Assembly (NCBI GenBank): GCA_016194745.1
Contig: JACQBA010000016.1
Location: 62,001 to 126,000, forward strand
Length of the DNA: 64,000 nt
Direction of reading: 5' to 3'
Source: Elusimicrobiota bacterium
GTDB lineage: Bacteria; Elusimicrobiota; Elusimicrobia; UBA1565; JACRDR01
Within the stretch, counting starts at the first letter, position 1. Each line of letters opens with the position of its first letter. Below the pieces are notes generated by a model. The model was not told the origin of the DNA, searched no databases, and saw only the letters and a list, made by a program, of their open reading frames with translations. Below, in pieces: positions 56,101-63,632 of the stretch. The position numbers were made by a program, and so were the translations under genes.

Positions 56101-56424
56101 GAGACGCGGGAGCAGTTGAGGAAGATGCCTCAGGCGGAAGTCCGCTTCGACTATATGGGGCGGCGCGAAAAGCCAGTCGGCGACTCGGGCTGCTTCCAGC
56201 CTACCTGGGAGCCCGGGCGCATCGGCCCGCTTCGGGCGAACGGAGGGAACCTCACCAGCTCGATCGTCATCTACGCGCGGGTCCTGGAAGGGCGGTTCCA
56301 GACTGCGTGGGTGTACAGCGAAGGCCGCTACAAGCGGGAGACGATCGAGACGCTCGCGCGCCGATACGCGGACGAGCTTCGGGCGATCGCCGATCGCTGC
56401 CGGTCGACGGCGGGAGCCCGGTGA
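50143..56424 (+). CDS. Hybrid PKS-NRPS 2: KS(Ser)-AT-ACP-C-A remnant-PCP-E
   Basis: Megasynthase of 2093 residues. KS is 1-425 with Ser177 (SASSTSL) where condensing enzymes have Cys; both His motifs (EAHGTAT, NIGH) remain. AT is about 535-830 with S628 (GHSIGE) and YAFHDHH, but the GQGxQ motif reads SRAKD. ACP carries S948. C is about 1015-1440 with PHIIFDG (catalytic H1144 kept). Residues about 1460-1555 are only the C-terminal end of an A domain, with its A10 Lys replaced by Asp1547. PCP carries S1602 (GGDSI, the form seen before E domains). The E domain is about 1650-2080 with HHLAVDA, GHGRD and VGWYG. There is no TE. Confidence 0.88.
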   Translation: MGSIESDSAIAIIGMAGRFPGAKNVDEFWRNLRDGKETISILSDEELLADGETRERLSNPNYVKAGGILEDSDQFDAAFFDIPEEEARMMDPQHRLLLECAWNALEDAGVDPRRYPGLISIYAGVGREAYLATHLREFSDPVKALEFAAKNDKDYAVTRVSYKLNLRGSSMLLQSASSTSLVAVHMACQNLLNGESDVALAGGVSLHTLGKRGYFRYEGTIRSPDGHCRSFDAGANGTVPSSGVGIVVLRRLADAIADGDPIHAVIRGSAVNNDGSAKLGFTTPSVEGQAAVMAEALAVAQVEPETVTYIEAHGTATPLGDPVEISAMTQAYAAEGTATPGRCAIGALKPNIGHCYVAAGVASLMKAVLSLKHRTLAPSLHFAKPNPNIDFAKSPFYVNTARKQWDTGGAPRRAGVSAFGMGGTNAHVILEEAPDTEQKPEQKAADAFILPLSARTPAGLAELARATDAWASSEPSFALGDMCYSAAVRRAHHEQRIAAVFGSRESLSEQLRAYARGENLPDLPSGRKDSVGVPKLAFVFSSRAKDTWDSGRELMAKEPTFLSVVQECDRALKRYASWSLAEEMRAEGAKSRMGQTEIAQPAMFALQAGLVAVLRQWGIAPQAIVGHSIGEMAAAYVSGALTLEEGIAVAFHRGRVMQRTTGQGGMLAVGLPSGEVQEILRGREGKVSIAAVNSPRSVVLSGEPGALQALAASLEAKKIFVRMLKVNYAFHDHHMDPHVGDLEKALEGLKPKAPKIPIFSTLHGRMGGEKDFDGKYWARETRESVLFASAMEQMIGRGFNLFLEIGPHPVLSVDIGHCLDAQKRPGAPLVSLRQGVPDTTAILHALGNLYVKGFPVAWEKVYASGRLLSMPGYPWQRKSYRIGDAPGAANAAPAPTRLEASESLSRETDPGKRRAMLEEYLSTTVGKVLNSKTRVDRKVSLLKLGVDSLMAVRLKGQIEADLQITVALVDLLKGFDIEQLAGRLEKSRAGATNGTASHGPAATPPGPQPLTEQERAYPLSHGQQGLWFQHQLAPKAYNNPVVLRVRAALDAAKLRTVLEALVDRHESLRVTFAAQDGKLTQEIHDRVEVPYREQDASGWSDERLDQELKAESNFTFQLEQGPVFRAAAFVRGPADFYLLMNMPHIIFDGVSKGVLVEEFAALYAATGDPRSVLPPPQGRFSGFVKYQKDLLESPDGARMLAYWKRRLGGELPVLNLPADFPRPPVQSDNGSRYTFSVDGPVVERLKALADAESATLFMVFLAAFQAFLSRHAGQEDIIVGSSMTGEGRRRFPRVLGYFINMVPLRTDLSGDPEFKTLLDRTKATVLEAIENQEYPISLLAQQLKTFPDPAFAPIFQSSFTYHKRSSFLSASTLEQTGLDVSRYDIQQGAGQYDLNLRVSEGNDSISLALQYNSDLFGEASIARMAESFQALLRAIAGDARCRPSSVAMPSASSRRPKASDRRFPVRGYHVDLMSIESALNQVPGVTGSRVIPWSGLPAGKFFAAYVVPAAAPADAELVASLRAKLPQFMIPAAFTRIDRLPTTSSGDVDETRLPPPVLASAAVKHEAPRNETEELLAKVWAQTLRLKEVGIHSKLFELGGDSITALHIVMKLNQAGVNLTLAQIYQHQTIAALAELARSSVSQAEQGPVTGPVPLTPIQHWFFDQNPADPNHYNSMSLWETSEELEVPLLERTVWYLLGHHDALRLRCVLEGSEWKQRFADPDESAPFVHVELAKKEPAEQEKIRDQKMREMAGSMNLAQGPIVRTALFDYGPSRPSRFVFMVHHLAVDAVSMEILRQDFNTAYRQLSNGEDVKLPAKTASFKVCAQKILEVDAGKEKSYWLSAARKVVQPIPADFPDGPNSIERSHTVWSELENGVTSALVTEAPKVLRAEINDVLLAALLLTFRRWTGKSSLLIDMHGHGRDASAGDSNIARTVGWYGNLFPLLLDVEGCADLEAAASRVKRQIAEIPNHGMGYGLLRYLSRDLETREQLRKMPQAEVRFDYMGRREKPVGDSGCFQPTWEPGRIGPLRANGGNLTSSIVIYARVLEGRFQTAWVYSEGRYKRETIETLARRYADELRAIADRCRSTAGAR

Positions 56425-57911
56425 CGAGCGTCATGGCCGATACCCGGCAGCCCATCGTCCGCCGAATCTTCGAAGCGGCCGAGAAAAACCCGGCCAAGGA
56501 CGCGTTGGTCTACGGCGCGACGCGGATCCCGTACGGAGCGCTCGCCGGCAAGATCCTCGCCGCGAAGGCCGCCCTCGAAGCGCAAGGGGTCAAGCGCGGC
56601 GACAGGGTCATCCTCTCGGTCAGCAACAGCCCGTCGTTCACCTACGGCTATTTCGCGTGCCATCTCATGGGCGCCGTCGCCCTTCCGGTCGACCCTCAGA
56701 TCAACGCCGCCCATCTCGAGTACATCATCAGGCAGACCGAGCCCGCGATCTCGTTCGTCCCGGTCCCGCAGGGCGTCTCGTGCCGCTTTCAGCCGATCGA
56801 CAGTCTGGACGGGACCGCGCCGTCCGGCGCCGCCCCGGCGTCCGCGATCACGCTGGAGGACACGGCGGACGTCATCTTCACGACGGGGACCACAGGCCGC
56901 CCGAAAGGAGTCGTTCTGACTCACCGCAATATCCTGGCGGCCGCCACGAACATCAACGAGTTCATCGGCAACACAGCCGAGGATCGCGAGGTCGTCCCGT
57001 TGCCGTTAAGCCACTCCTTCGGATTGGGAAGGCTCAAGTGCAACATGCTTCTCGGCGGCACCGTCATCGTCGCGTCCCAGGGATTCTTGGCGCCGGAGCA
57101 GATTTATTCCGCCATCGAGAGCAATCAGGCGACCGGATTTTGCTGCGTGCCCGCGGGGCTGGCGCTTTTGTTCCATCTGACCGGCGATAAGCTGGGGAAC
57201 TACGCGTCCCAGCTCAAGTACGTCGAGATCGGCAGCGCCTCCATGCCGTACGAGCACAAGAAGCGACTGATGCGCCTGTTGCCCAAGACCCGGCTTTGCA
57301 TGCACTACGGCTTGACGGAGGCATCCCGGTCGTCGTTCATCGAGTTCCATGGTTCGAAGAGCAAGCTGCAGTCCGTCGGCAAGCCGTCTCCGAACGTGGA
57401 GCTCAGGGTCGTCGACAAGGATCTCAAGGACGTGCCCGCGAAGGAGCCGGGGCAGATCATCGTGCGCGCCGAGACGGTCATGAAGGAATACTGGAAGGAT
57501 CCGGCCAAGACCAAGGAAGTCCTGGCGGACGGATGGCTATTGACCGGGGACGTCGCCTACAAGGACGAGGAAGGATTCATCTTCATCCAGGGCCGCGCCG
57601 ACGAGATGATCAACGTCGGCGGGCTGAAGGTGTCGCCTATCGAGATCGAGGAGATCCTCAAGACGCACCCGGGCGTGAAAGACTGCGCCTGCGTCGGAGT
57701 CTCGGATCCGCGCGGCCTGAGCGGACAGCTCGTCAAAGCCTACGTGGTGGGAGCGGCGCCGCAGGGCCGGCCGAGCCCGGACGAGCTTACGACGTTCCTT
57801 TCGGCGAAGCTCGAGCCGTACAAGATCCCGACCATCTACGAATGGACGGAGACGATACCGAAGACGGCCTCGGGGAAGCTGCAACGGAAACTTCTGGGGA
57901 CCAAGGGATAG
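56421..57911 (+). CDS. Free-standing acyl/aryl-AMP ligase (ANL superfamily)
   Basis: Adenylate-forming enzyme of about 497 residues. The P-loop-like A3 motif is FTTGTTGRPKGV, followed by YGLTEAS (A5), the GDVAYKDEEG hinge (A7), and the catalytic Lys in TASGKLQRK (A10). The A4 region (LPLSHSFGLG) lacks the Asp that holds amino-acid substrates in NRPS A domains, so a carboxylic acid is more likely than an amino acid. It may activate a starter acid, or possibly load the synthase whose own A domain is truncated. GTG 56421 overlaps the previous stop and has GGGAG upstream; ATG 56433 is the alternative. Confidence 0.85.
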   Translation: MTSVMADTRQPIVRRIFEAAEKNPAKDALVYGATRIPYGALAGKILAAKAALEAQGVKRGDRVILSVSNSPSFTYGYFACHLMGAVALPVDPQINAAHLEYIIRQTEPAISFVPVPQGVSCRFQPIDSLDGTAPSGAAPASAITLEDTADVIFTTGTTGRPKGVVLTHRNILAAATNINEFIGNTAEDREVVPLPLSHSFGLGRLKCNMLLGGTVIVASQGFLAPEQIYSAIESNQATGFCCVPAGLALLFHLTGDKLGNYASQLKYVEIGSASMPYEHKKRLMRLLPKTRLCMHYGLTEASRSSFIEFHGSKSKLQSVGKPSPNVELRVVDKDLKDVPAKEPGQIIVRAETVMKEYWKDPAKTKEVLADGWLLTGDVAYKDEEGFIFIQGRADEMINVGGLKVSPIEIEEILKTHPGVKDCACVGVSDPRGLSGQLVKAYVVGAAPQGRPSPDELTTFLSAKLEPYKIPTIYEWTETIPKTASGKLQRKLLGTKG

Positions 57912-57915
57912 TCCG

Positions 57916-58464
57916 ATGATTTCCCTCGCTCTCGCAGCCCTGCTCTACAAATGCGCGGTGTCGTTGCTGATCTTCGCCCTCGTCGGCGGCTCCCTGTACT
58001 ATTGCATCAGGAGGGACGAGGATTGGCCGTTCTCATGCCTTGCGATGTTCTCCTACCAGCCGAGCCGCGAGCTCTATCAGTTCGGGTTCTTCGCCGGCTT
58101 CGGGACGGAGGAGCGCCAACTCGTCACGCAGGACGTGGGGCTGTCCGGAGACCAGTTCCGGCGCATGTTCTTCATCCGGTACTACGGCTCGACGAGCGCC
58201 CGCCATCCTTGGGGGCAGCGTAAGTCGGACTCCCTTCCTGAATTCACGGCGCGGCTGACGGAATTCTGCCGGGCGCTGACGGAAGTCATGAAGCGTCGAG
58301 GGCGAGGCGAGCCGGAGTACATTCGAATCGAGATCGTCGGCGTCGTCGCGGAACCGAATCCCGTGCCGTTCGAGCGCAAGAAGATCGGGACGTACTTCGC
58401 CAATAAGGGCATCTTCGAGCTCGGCGGCGCCTCTGCCGTCGCGAAGAGCGGGAGCGCGGCGTGA
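57916..58464 (+). CDS. Small single-TM protein, partner of the HTTM-like protein
   Basis: A 182-residue protein with one N-terminal membrane helix (about 5-28, ALLYKCAVSLLIFALVGGSLYYC) and a soluble domain rich in aromatic and basic residues (FFIRYYGSTS, EYIRIEIVGVV). I recognise no family. It starts 5 bp after the ligase and overlaps the next gene by ATGA, so it is co-translated with an HTTM-like membrane protein. The two probably form a complex. Confidence 0.7.
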   Translation: MISLALAALLYKCAVSLLIFALVGGSLYYCIRRDEDWPFSCLAMFSYQPSRELYQFGFFAGFGTEERQLVTQDVGLSGDQFRRMFFIRYYGSTSARHPWGQRKSDSLPEFTARLTEFCRALTEVMKRRGRGEPEYIRIEIVGVVAEPNPVPFERKKIGTYFANKGIFELGGASAVAKSGSAA

Positions 58465-59534
58465 CGCTGCTCGAGCCGATCCTGCGGTGGTGGGACGCCT
58501 ATTGGTTCGCCACGAGCACCGAGTACAACTACGGCTTCGTGCGCTTTTTCCTTCTAGGCGCGGGCTTCTATTTTCTTCAGACGCGGCATCACTACAAGCG
58601 CTTTTTCGAACAGCCGGGCAAGCGGGCGATCGACATCTACGCCGAAGTGCCGCTTGAGCTCCTCCAGCCGAGCCTCGCGACCCGCCTTCTTCCGCCCTCT
58701 CCTGCGTTCATCCAAGCGCACATCTACACGATCTGGAAGGTGCTGAACGTCTTGGCCGTCATGGCGATGCTCGGCATCTGCACTCGCCTCTCGGTCATGG
58801 CCTTTGCCTACCTATTCATCGTCTTCTTCGGTCTGCACGACTCCTTCGGCTGGTTCAACCACAAGTCGTCGATCTACGCCCTGTTCCTGCCCGTCATCGC
58901 TTTTGCTCCCGGCATTGACAGCTTTTCCGTCGATCGGATCTTGGTCTCTGCCTGGAGCGCCGCCCACGGCGTCCCGTTTCGATGGGCGGACATCGCGGCG
59001 AGCGGCCCGGTCTCGATTTGGCCGATGCGGCTGGTGATGTGCATGGTCGCGATCAACTATTGCTCGTCGGGCATGATGAAGCTCTTCAACACCGGCTGGC
59101 CGTGGGTCACCGGAGACGTGCTCGGCTATTACATCACTCGAGGGCATACGAATACCGTCGTCGAAGCCCGCGGGCTGAACTCAGGGTACTTTTCGGTCCG
59201 GGCCGGCACGCGTCCCGAGGAGAAATGGCGGGACGGGATCGGGCTGGAAACGTATGTCCACCCTCATTCCTGTCCGAAATCCCTGCAGTTCATCGGCAAG
59301 TACCGGATCATGATGTTCGGCGCCGCCGCGTCGGCGCTGGCCTTGGAGATCGGCGCGCCGGTCGTGCTCATCTCGCCGGTGGTCGCGATCGGCTACGTCA
59401 CGGTCCTGACGGTGTTCCATCTCACGATCGGGGCGTCGCTGGGCCCGGTATTCATCGAGCTGTACGGGCCCGCCTTCTTGGCCTGCGTCCCCGTCAACAC
59501 GATCCTCGCGACGTGGGTCTTCACTCGCCCGTGA
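58461..59534 (+). CDS. HTTM / vitamin-K-dependent gamma-carboxylase-like membrane protein
   Basis: Polytopic protein of 357 residues with about seven to nine helices. The segments YAFLFIVFFGLHDSF-like loop with NHKSSIYALFLPVIA, and SGMMKLFNTGWPWVTGD, resemble the HTTM domain shared by bacterial homologues of gamma-glutamyl carboxylase (from memory). The canonical C-terminal soluble domain of the animal enzyme is absent. Its location in a peptide/polyketide locus allows a role in modifying or moving the product, but function is unproven. Confidence 0.65.
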   Translation: MTLLEPILRWWDAYWFATSTEYNYGFVRFFLLGAGFYFLQTRHHYKRFFEQPGKRAIDIYAEVPLELLQPSLATRLLPPSPAFIQAHIYTIWKVLNVLAVMAMLGICTRLSVMAFAYLFIVFFGLHDSFGWFNHKSSIYALFLPVIAFAPGIDSFSVDRILVSAWSAAHGVPFRWADIAASGPVSIWPMRLVMCMVAINYCSSGMMKLFNTGWPWVTGDVLGYYITRGHTNTVVEARGLNSGYFSVRAGTRPEEKWRDGIGLETYVHPHSCPKSLQFIGKYRIMMFGAAASALALEIGAPVVLISPVVAIGYVTVLTVFHLTIGASLGPVFIELYGPAFLACVPVNTILATWVFTRP

Positions 59535-59575
59535 TCGCGGCGCGCGCGCGGGCGGAGTGACCGGCGCCGCGAACT

Positions 59576-61009
59576 ATGGCCAATCGATCGACCTGCGACG
59601 CGGTGGTGGTCGGCTCGGGGCCCAACGGCCTTGCGGCGGCCGTGGCGCTGGCCCAGGCAGGAAAGTCGGTGGTCGTCTACGAGGCGCAGGATGCGCTCGG
59701 CGGCGCGACACGGACGCAGGAGCTGACGCTCCCGGGCTTCCAGCACGACTTGTGCTCCGCGGTGCATCCCTTGGGCATCGCCTCGCCGTTTTTCCGGTCG
59801 CTTCCATTGGAGCGGTTTGGCTTGGAGTGGATCGTCCCGCCGTCCGCGGCGGCGCAGACGCTGGGCGAAGACGGGGCCGTTCTGTTGGAGCACTCCGTCG
59901 ACGCCACGGCGTCGGGCCTGAAGGAGGACGGCGCCCGCTACCGGCGGCTGATGGTCCCTTTCGCGGATAATTGGGAGATGTTGTTCGACGAAATTCTGAG
60001 ACCGGCGGCGCACGTTCCGAGGCACCCCTTTCTGCTCACCCGGTTCGGCCTGCCGTCTCTTCTTTCGGCGAACGCCTACGCGCGGTGGTTCTTCAGGGGA
60101 GAACGGGCACGGGCGCTGTTCGCGGGCATCGCCGCGCACGCGAACGCGCCGCTCGACTCCGCGGGGACGGCGGCGATCGGTCTCATGCTCAATCTGGCCG
60201 GACATGCGCGCGGATGGCCCATTCCCAAGGGCGGCTCTCACAGGATCTCGCGAGCCTTGGTCGGACTGCTTAAGGAACTCGGCGGCGAGATTCGGCTGGG
60301 CGAGCGGATCGAGTCGCTGGACCAGCTCGTCTCGAGCCGGTGGGTCTTCTTCGACCTTACGCCCCGGCAAGTGGTCAAGCTGCTGGGCGACAAGCTGTCG
60401 GGGAGCGGCCGCCGGCAGTTAGAGCGCTACCAGTACGGCCCCGGCGTTTTTAAGATCGACTGGGCGCTGTCGTCGCCGATCCCCTGGAGGGCCAAGGAAA
60501 TCTCGCGCTCGGCCACCGTCCACGTCGGCGCCGACCTCGAGGAGATTTCCTTGTCGGAGACTCTCCCGTCCAAAGGGCGATGTCCGGAGAAGCCCTACGT
60601 TCTACTGAGCCAGCCGACCTTGTTCGATCCTTCGAGAGCGCCCGCGGGCAAGCACATCGCGTGGGCGTACTGCCACGTCCCCAACGGTTCGACGCAAGAC
60701 ATGACCGGAGCGATCGAGGCGCAGGTTGAGAGGTTCGCGCCCGGTTTTAGGGACACGATCCTGGCTCGCTCGACCTTGAACACGCGTCAGATGGAAAGCA
60801 AGAACGCCAATATCATCGGCGGAGACATCGCGGGCGGGGCGGTCACGTTGCGGCAATTGATCTTCAGGCCCTGGATCAAGCTCGACCCGTACGCGCTGGA
60901 CGGGTCCCGCTACTTCATCTGCTCTTCGGCCACGCCGCCCGGGCCGGGGGTGCACGGGATGTGCGGGTACAACGCGGCGGTCTCGGCGCTGGCCGGGGAC
61001 GACGCTTGA
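59576..61009 (+). CDS. CrtI-like FAD oxidoreductase (phytoene desaturase family)
   Basis: Flavoprotein of 477 residues. The Rossmann motif is VVGSGPNGLAAAVALAQAGKSVVVYE, and the DALGGATRTQE and ICSSATPPGPGVHGMCGYNAA segments match the NAD(P)/FAD-dependent phytoene desaturase-like superfamily. No carotenoid genes are nearby. It may desaturate or otherwise oxidise the locus product, or act on a polyprenyl or quinone substrate. It follows the HTTM-like gene by 41 bp. Confidence 0.83.
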   Translation: MANRSTCDAVVVGSGPNGLAAAVALAQAGKSVVVYEAQDALGGATRTQELTLPGFQHDLCSAVHPLGIASPFFRSLPLERFGLEWIVPPSAAAQTLGEDGAVLLEHSVDATASGLKEDGARYRRLMVPFADNWEMLFDEILRPAAHVPRHPFLLTRFGLPSLLSANAYARWFFRGERARALFAGIAAHANAPLDSAGTAAIGLMLNLAGHARGWPIPKGGSHRISRALVGLLKELGGEIRLGERIESLDQLVSSRWVFFDLTPRQVVKLLGDKLSGSGRRQLERYQYGPGVFKIDWALSSPIPWRAKEISRSATVHVGADLEEISLSETLPSKGRCPEKPYVLLSQPTLFDPSRAPAGKHIAWAYCHVPNGSTQDMTGAIEAQVERFAPGFRDTILARSTLNTRQMESKNANIIGGDIAGGAVTLRQLIFRPWIKLDPYALDGSRYFICSSATPPGPGVHGMCGYNAAVSALAGDDA

Positions 61010-61034
61010 GAGGGGCGGACAAATCCGTCAGAAT
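61006..61034 (+). promoter_or_regulatory. Possible internal promoter of the exporter gene
   Basis: TTGAGA (61006-61011), a 17-bp spacer and CAGAAT (61029-61034), 10 nt before ATG 61045. The -10 match is modest. Confidence 0.3.
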
Positions 61035-61044
61035 CACTGAAGAT

Positions 61045-62475
61045 ATGCCGGTGAACGGGCACTCGCGATGGACGCTCCTCGGCAACGTCCTGCTGGGTCA
61101 ATTCCTGACCTGGCTCGCCGCCCGGGCGTTCGCCGTGTCCCTTCCGACCATCGCGCAGGCGCTGGACTCGAGCATCCTCGCGATGACGTGGGCGTTGATC
61201 GCGTATCAATTGGCCGCCGTCGGCCTGTCGATCGTCTTCGGACGCCTCGGCGATATCTACGGCCATCGCAAGGTGTGCAACGTGGGGTTCGTCACCGTCA
61301 CCCTCAGCTCGCTGTTGTGCAGCTTGGCGCAGAGCGTTCCGCAGCTCGTCTTGTTCCGGTTCGTCGAAGGCGTGGGCGGAGCCATGGTGCGCTCGACGAG
61401 CCGCGTGCTCGCGCTGGACGCTTTCCCGGAGCGCGAGCAAGGCAAGGCGAACGCCTACGTGAACACGGCGAACTACTCGGGGCTGTTTCTGGGGCCCGTC
61501 ATGGGCGGCTTCCTGATCGAGTACGTCCATTGGCGCGCGCTCTTCGTCGTCCTCTTTCTGATGGGCCTGGCGGGCGTCGTGTTCAAGCCGAAGCTGGAGG
61601 AGGAAACGTCGTCCTCCGAAGCGTCGTCCAATCCCGTCTCCGTCGACTACGTGGGTTCAGCCTTCTTGCTTCTCATGACGCTCTTGGTTACGCTGCTCCT
61701 GGACCGGAAGGTGACGGAGCTCTTCGGCGCGGGCATCAAGGCGCTCGTCGCGCTGGCTCTGGCGGGCTCTCTGTTCGCCTTCATCCGGCACGAGGGAAAG
61801 ACCGCCAATCCCGTCGTCCATCTTCCGATCTTCAAGAACCGCTTCTTCACGCTCAGCATCACGAGCCACCTCATCGTCCAATTGATCACCGGGCTCATCG
61901 TCTTCATCATGCCTTTCTATCTTCAGAACGTCATCGGCATGTCGCCCTCGCGAGTGGGGACCATGTTCCTTTTTCATCCGCTGATGACCATCCCGTTTTC
62001 TTGGATCGGGGGGATCATGACCGACAAGATGGGATCGAAGGTGCCCGCCGCGCTCGGTCTCCTGGCGACGTTGACCGGCGTCCTCTTGGGCAGCCTGCTG
62101 CGCGTCGATTCCCATTGGATGCTGCCGGGCGCGATGCTGTGCCTGACCGGCATCGGGCAAGGGTTATTCTTCCCATCGAACCAGACGGCCATCATCGGCT
62201 CGGTCCCGAAGGAGTTCCGGGGGTTGGCCAACGGCATGCTCCTGACTACGTCTCAATTGGGCTTGCTGCTGGGGACGTCGTTCGGGGGCTTTTTGTTGAG
62301 CTGGGGGTTCGGCTACTTCTCGGGGAACTTCAAGACCGCGTTGGACGTGAAGAACGGACCGCTTTTCGTCTCGGCCCTGCATTTGAACTATTACGCGGCC
62401 GCGGCGCTGTGCCTGTTCGCGATCGCCGCATCGAGCCTGAGGGGTCGCCTTCCTGCCAGGGTAGGCGGCGAGTAG
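61045..62475 (+). CDS. MFS exporter (drug:H+ antiporter, DHA2-like)
   Basis: Membrane transporter of 476 residues with 12-14 predicted helices. The MFS signature between TM2 and TM3 is GRLGDIYGHRKV, and the antiporter motif C region is NYSGLFLGPVMGGFL. Several helices near the C-terminus (GLANGMLLTTSQLGLLLG) resemble EmrB/QacA-like pumps. As the last gene of the rightward run it is a good candidate for export of, or self-protection against, the locus product. ATG 61045 is preferred over upstream starts that would lie in the preceding gene. Confidence 0.85.
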   Translation: MPVNGHSRWTLLGNVLLGQFLTWLAARAFAVSLPTIAQALDSSILAMTWALIAYQLAAVGLSIVFGRLGDIYGHRKVCNVGFVTVTLSSLLCSLAQSVPQLVLFRFVEGVGGAMVRSTSRVLALDAFPEREQGKANAYVNTANYSGLFLGPVMGGFLIEYVHWRALFVVLFLMGLAGVVFKPKLEEETSSSEASSNPVSVDYVGSAFLLLMTLLVTLLLDRKVTELFGAGIKALVALALAGSLFAFIRHEGKTANPVVHLPIFKNRFFTLSITSHLIVQLITGLIVFIMPFYLQNVIGMSPSRVGTMFLFHPLMTIPFSWIGGIMTDKMGSKVPAALGLLATLTGVLLGSLLRVDSHWMLPGAMLCLTGIGQGLFFPSNQTAIIGSVPKEFRGLANGMLLTTSQLGLLLGTSFGGFLLSWGFGYFSGNFKTALDVKNGPLFVSALHLNYYAAAALCLFAIAASSLRGRLPARVGGE

Positions 62476-62477
62476 GG

Positions 62478-63632
62478 TCAAAAGCCGACGATCTCGACCC
62501 AGCTCGACTTTTTTCCGGTCGGGACCTTGCCGATTTCCTTGAGTCGGCCGTCGGGTTCGATCGCGTACGATGTGATCGTGTCGGATTTCTCGCCGGAGGC
62601 TATCAGAAAGCGTCCGCTCGGGTCGATCGCGAAGCTCCGCGGCTGCTTCTCGGTCGGCGTGCTGTGGAGATACGTTAGGACGCCGGTCTTCGCGTCGACG
62701 CTGAAGGCCGCGATCGCGGTGCTCGTGCGCTCGGCGGCATAGAGGAACTTCCCGTCCGGCGTGAGGTGGAGATCGGAGGCCCAAATGTCGGCGCTCATGT
62801 CGCGCGGCGACTGCTTGGCATCGACGGCGGCCATCCCGTCGCGCGGCACGCCGGGGACGAGCTTGCTGTCGGTGGGGAGCATGCTCGCCGAACTTGTCTC
62901 GCTCAGAGTCCCCGTCTTCGCGTCGAGGGCAAGGGTCGTCACCGTGCCGGTGAGCTCGCTCAGAAGATAGAAGAACCGATTGTCCGAGGATACGATAAGG
63001 TGGCGGGGTCCGGTCCCGGCCTTGAGCTGGAGGACGGGCGGTGTGTTCGCGGCGAGGCGGCCGCTCTTGGCATTGAAAAGGAATTGAAAGACCTGGTCGG
63101 TGCCGAGATGCGCCGCGAAGACGTAGCGGCCCGTCAGATCGGCCAGGATCGAGTGCGCCTTGCGTCCCGTCGGCATCACTTGGCGCGGCTCCCCGACGAG
63201 GCCGTCTTTGCCGACAGGGCTCACGCTTACGAGACCCGCGCCGTAGGCAGCGGCGAGCAAGAACCGCCCGGTGCGGTCGAAGGAGACGTAGGGGAAACTC
63301 TCGGCGAGAGGCCCCTTGCCGACCAGCTTGAGCGAGCCCGAGACACGGTCGATCGCGTAGGTGTAGGCGCCGTAGGGTTTGGATCGTACCGCCGCGACGA
63401 GAAAGCGCTTGTCCGGGCTGATCGCCATCGGCATGACGGCTTTTTCGGCCTTGAACCGATCTCCTGGCTTTAGCGAGCCGTCGTCCGCGAGAGTGTAAAG
63501 GCCGATGTCCCCGTCGTCCGCATTGGAGACGTAGACGAAGGTCGCTCCGATGGCCCGCCCGTCTAGAAGGGTTCCGGACAACACGAAGGCGGCGGCGATC
63601 GCGGATAGGCGCATCGTTTTCGGGCGGGTCAA
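62478..63632 (-). CDS. Exported lactonase-family beta-propeller (6-phosphogluconolactonase-like)
   Basis: A 384-residue protein with a signal peptide (LSAIAAAFVLSGTLL) and seven-blade propeller repeats: TFVYVSNADDGDIGLYTL, MAISPDKRFLVAA, PYVSFDRTGRFLLAA, HSILADLTGRYVFAA and LHLTPDGKFLYAAERTS. It matches the YbhE/Pgl lactonase fold, but export argues against a pentose-phosphate role. The ATG overlaps the upstream CxxCH gene by 4 bp. It could be a periplasmic lactonase or a binding protein. Confidence 0.8.
   Translation of the reverse strand: MTRPKTMRLSAIAAAFVLSGTLLDGRAIGATFVYVSNADDGDIGLYTLADDGSLKPGDRFKAEKAVMPMAISPDKRFLVAAVRSKPYGAYTYAIDRVSGSLKLVGKGPLAESFPYVSFDRTGRFLLAAAYGAGLVSVSPVGKDGLVGEPRQVMPTGRKAHSILADLTGRYVFAAHLGTDQVFQFLFNAKSGRLAANTPPVLQLKAGTGPRHLIVSSDNRFFYLLSELTGTVTTLALDAKTGTLSETSSASMLPTDSKLVPGVPRDGMAAVDAKQSPRDMSADIWASDLHLTPDGKFLYAAERTSTAIAAFSVDAKTGVLTYLHSTPTEKQPRSFAIDPSGRFLIASGEKSDTITSYAIEPDGRLKEIGKVPTGKKSSWVEIVGF

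Noticed and set aside
55284..56420. Long in-frame extension upstream of the free AMP ligase
   Set aside because: It lies inside the E domain of synthase 2 in another frame and has no protein-like character.
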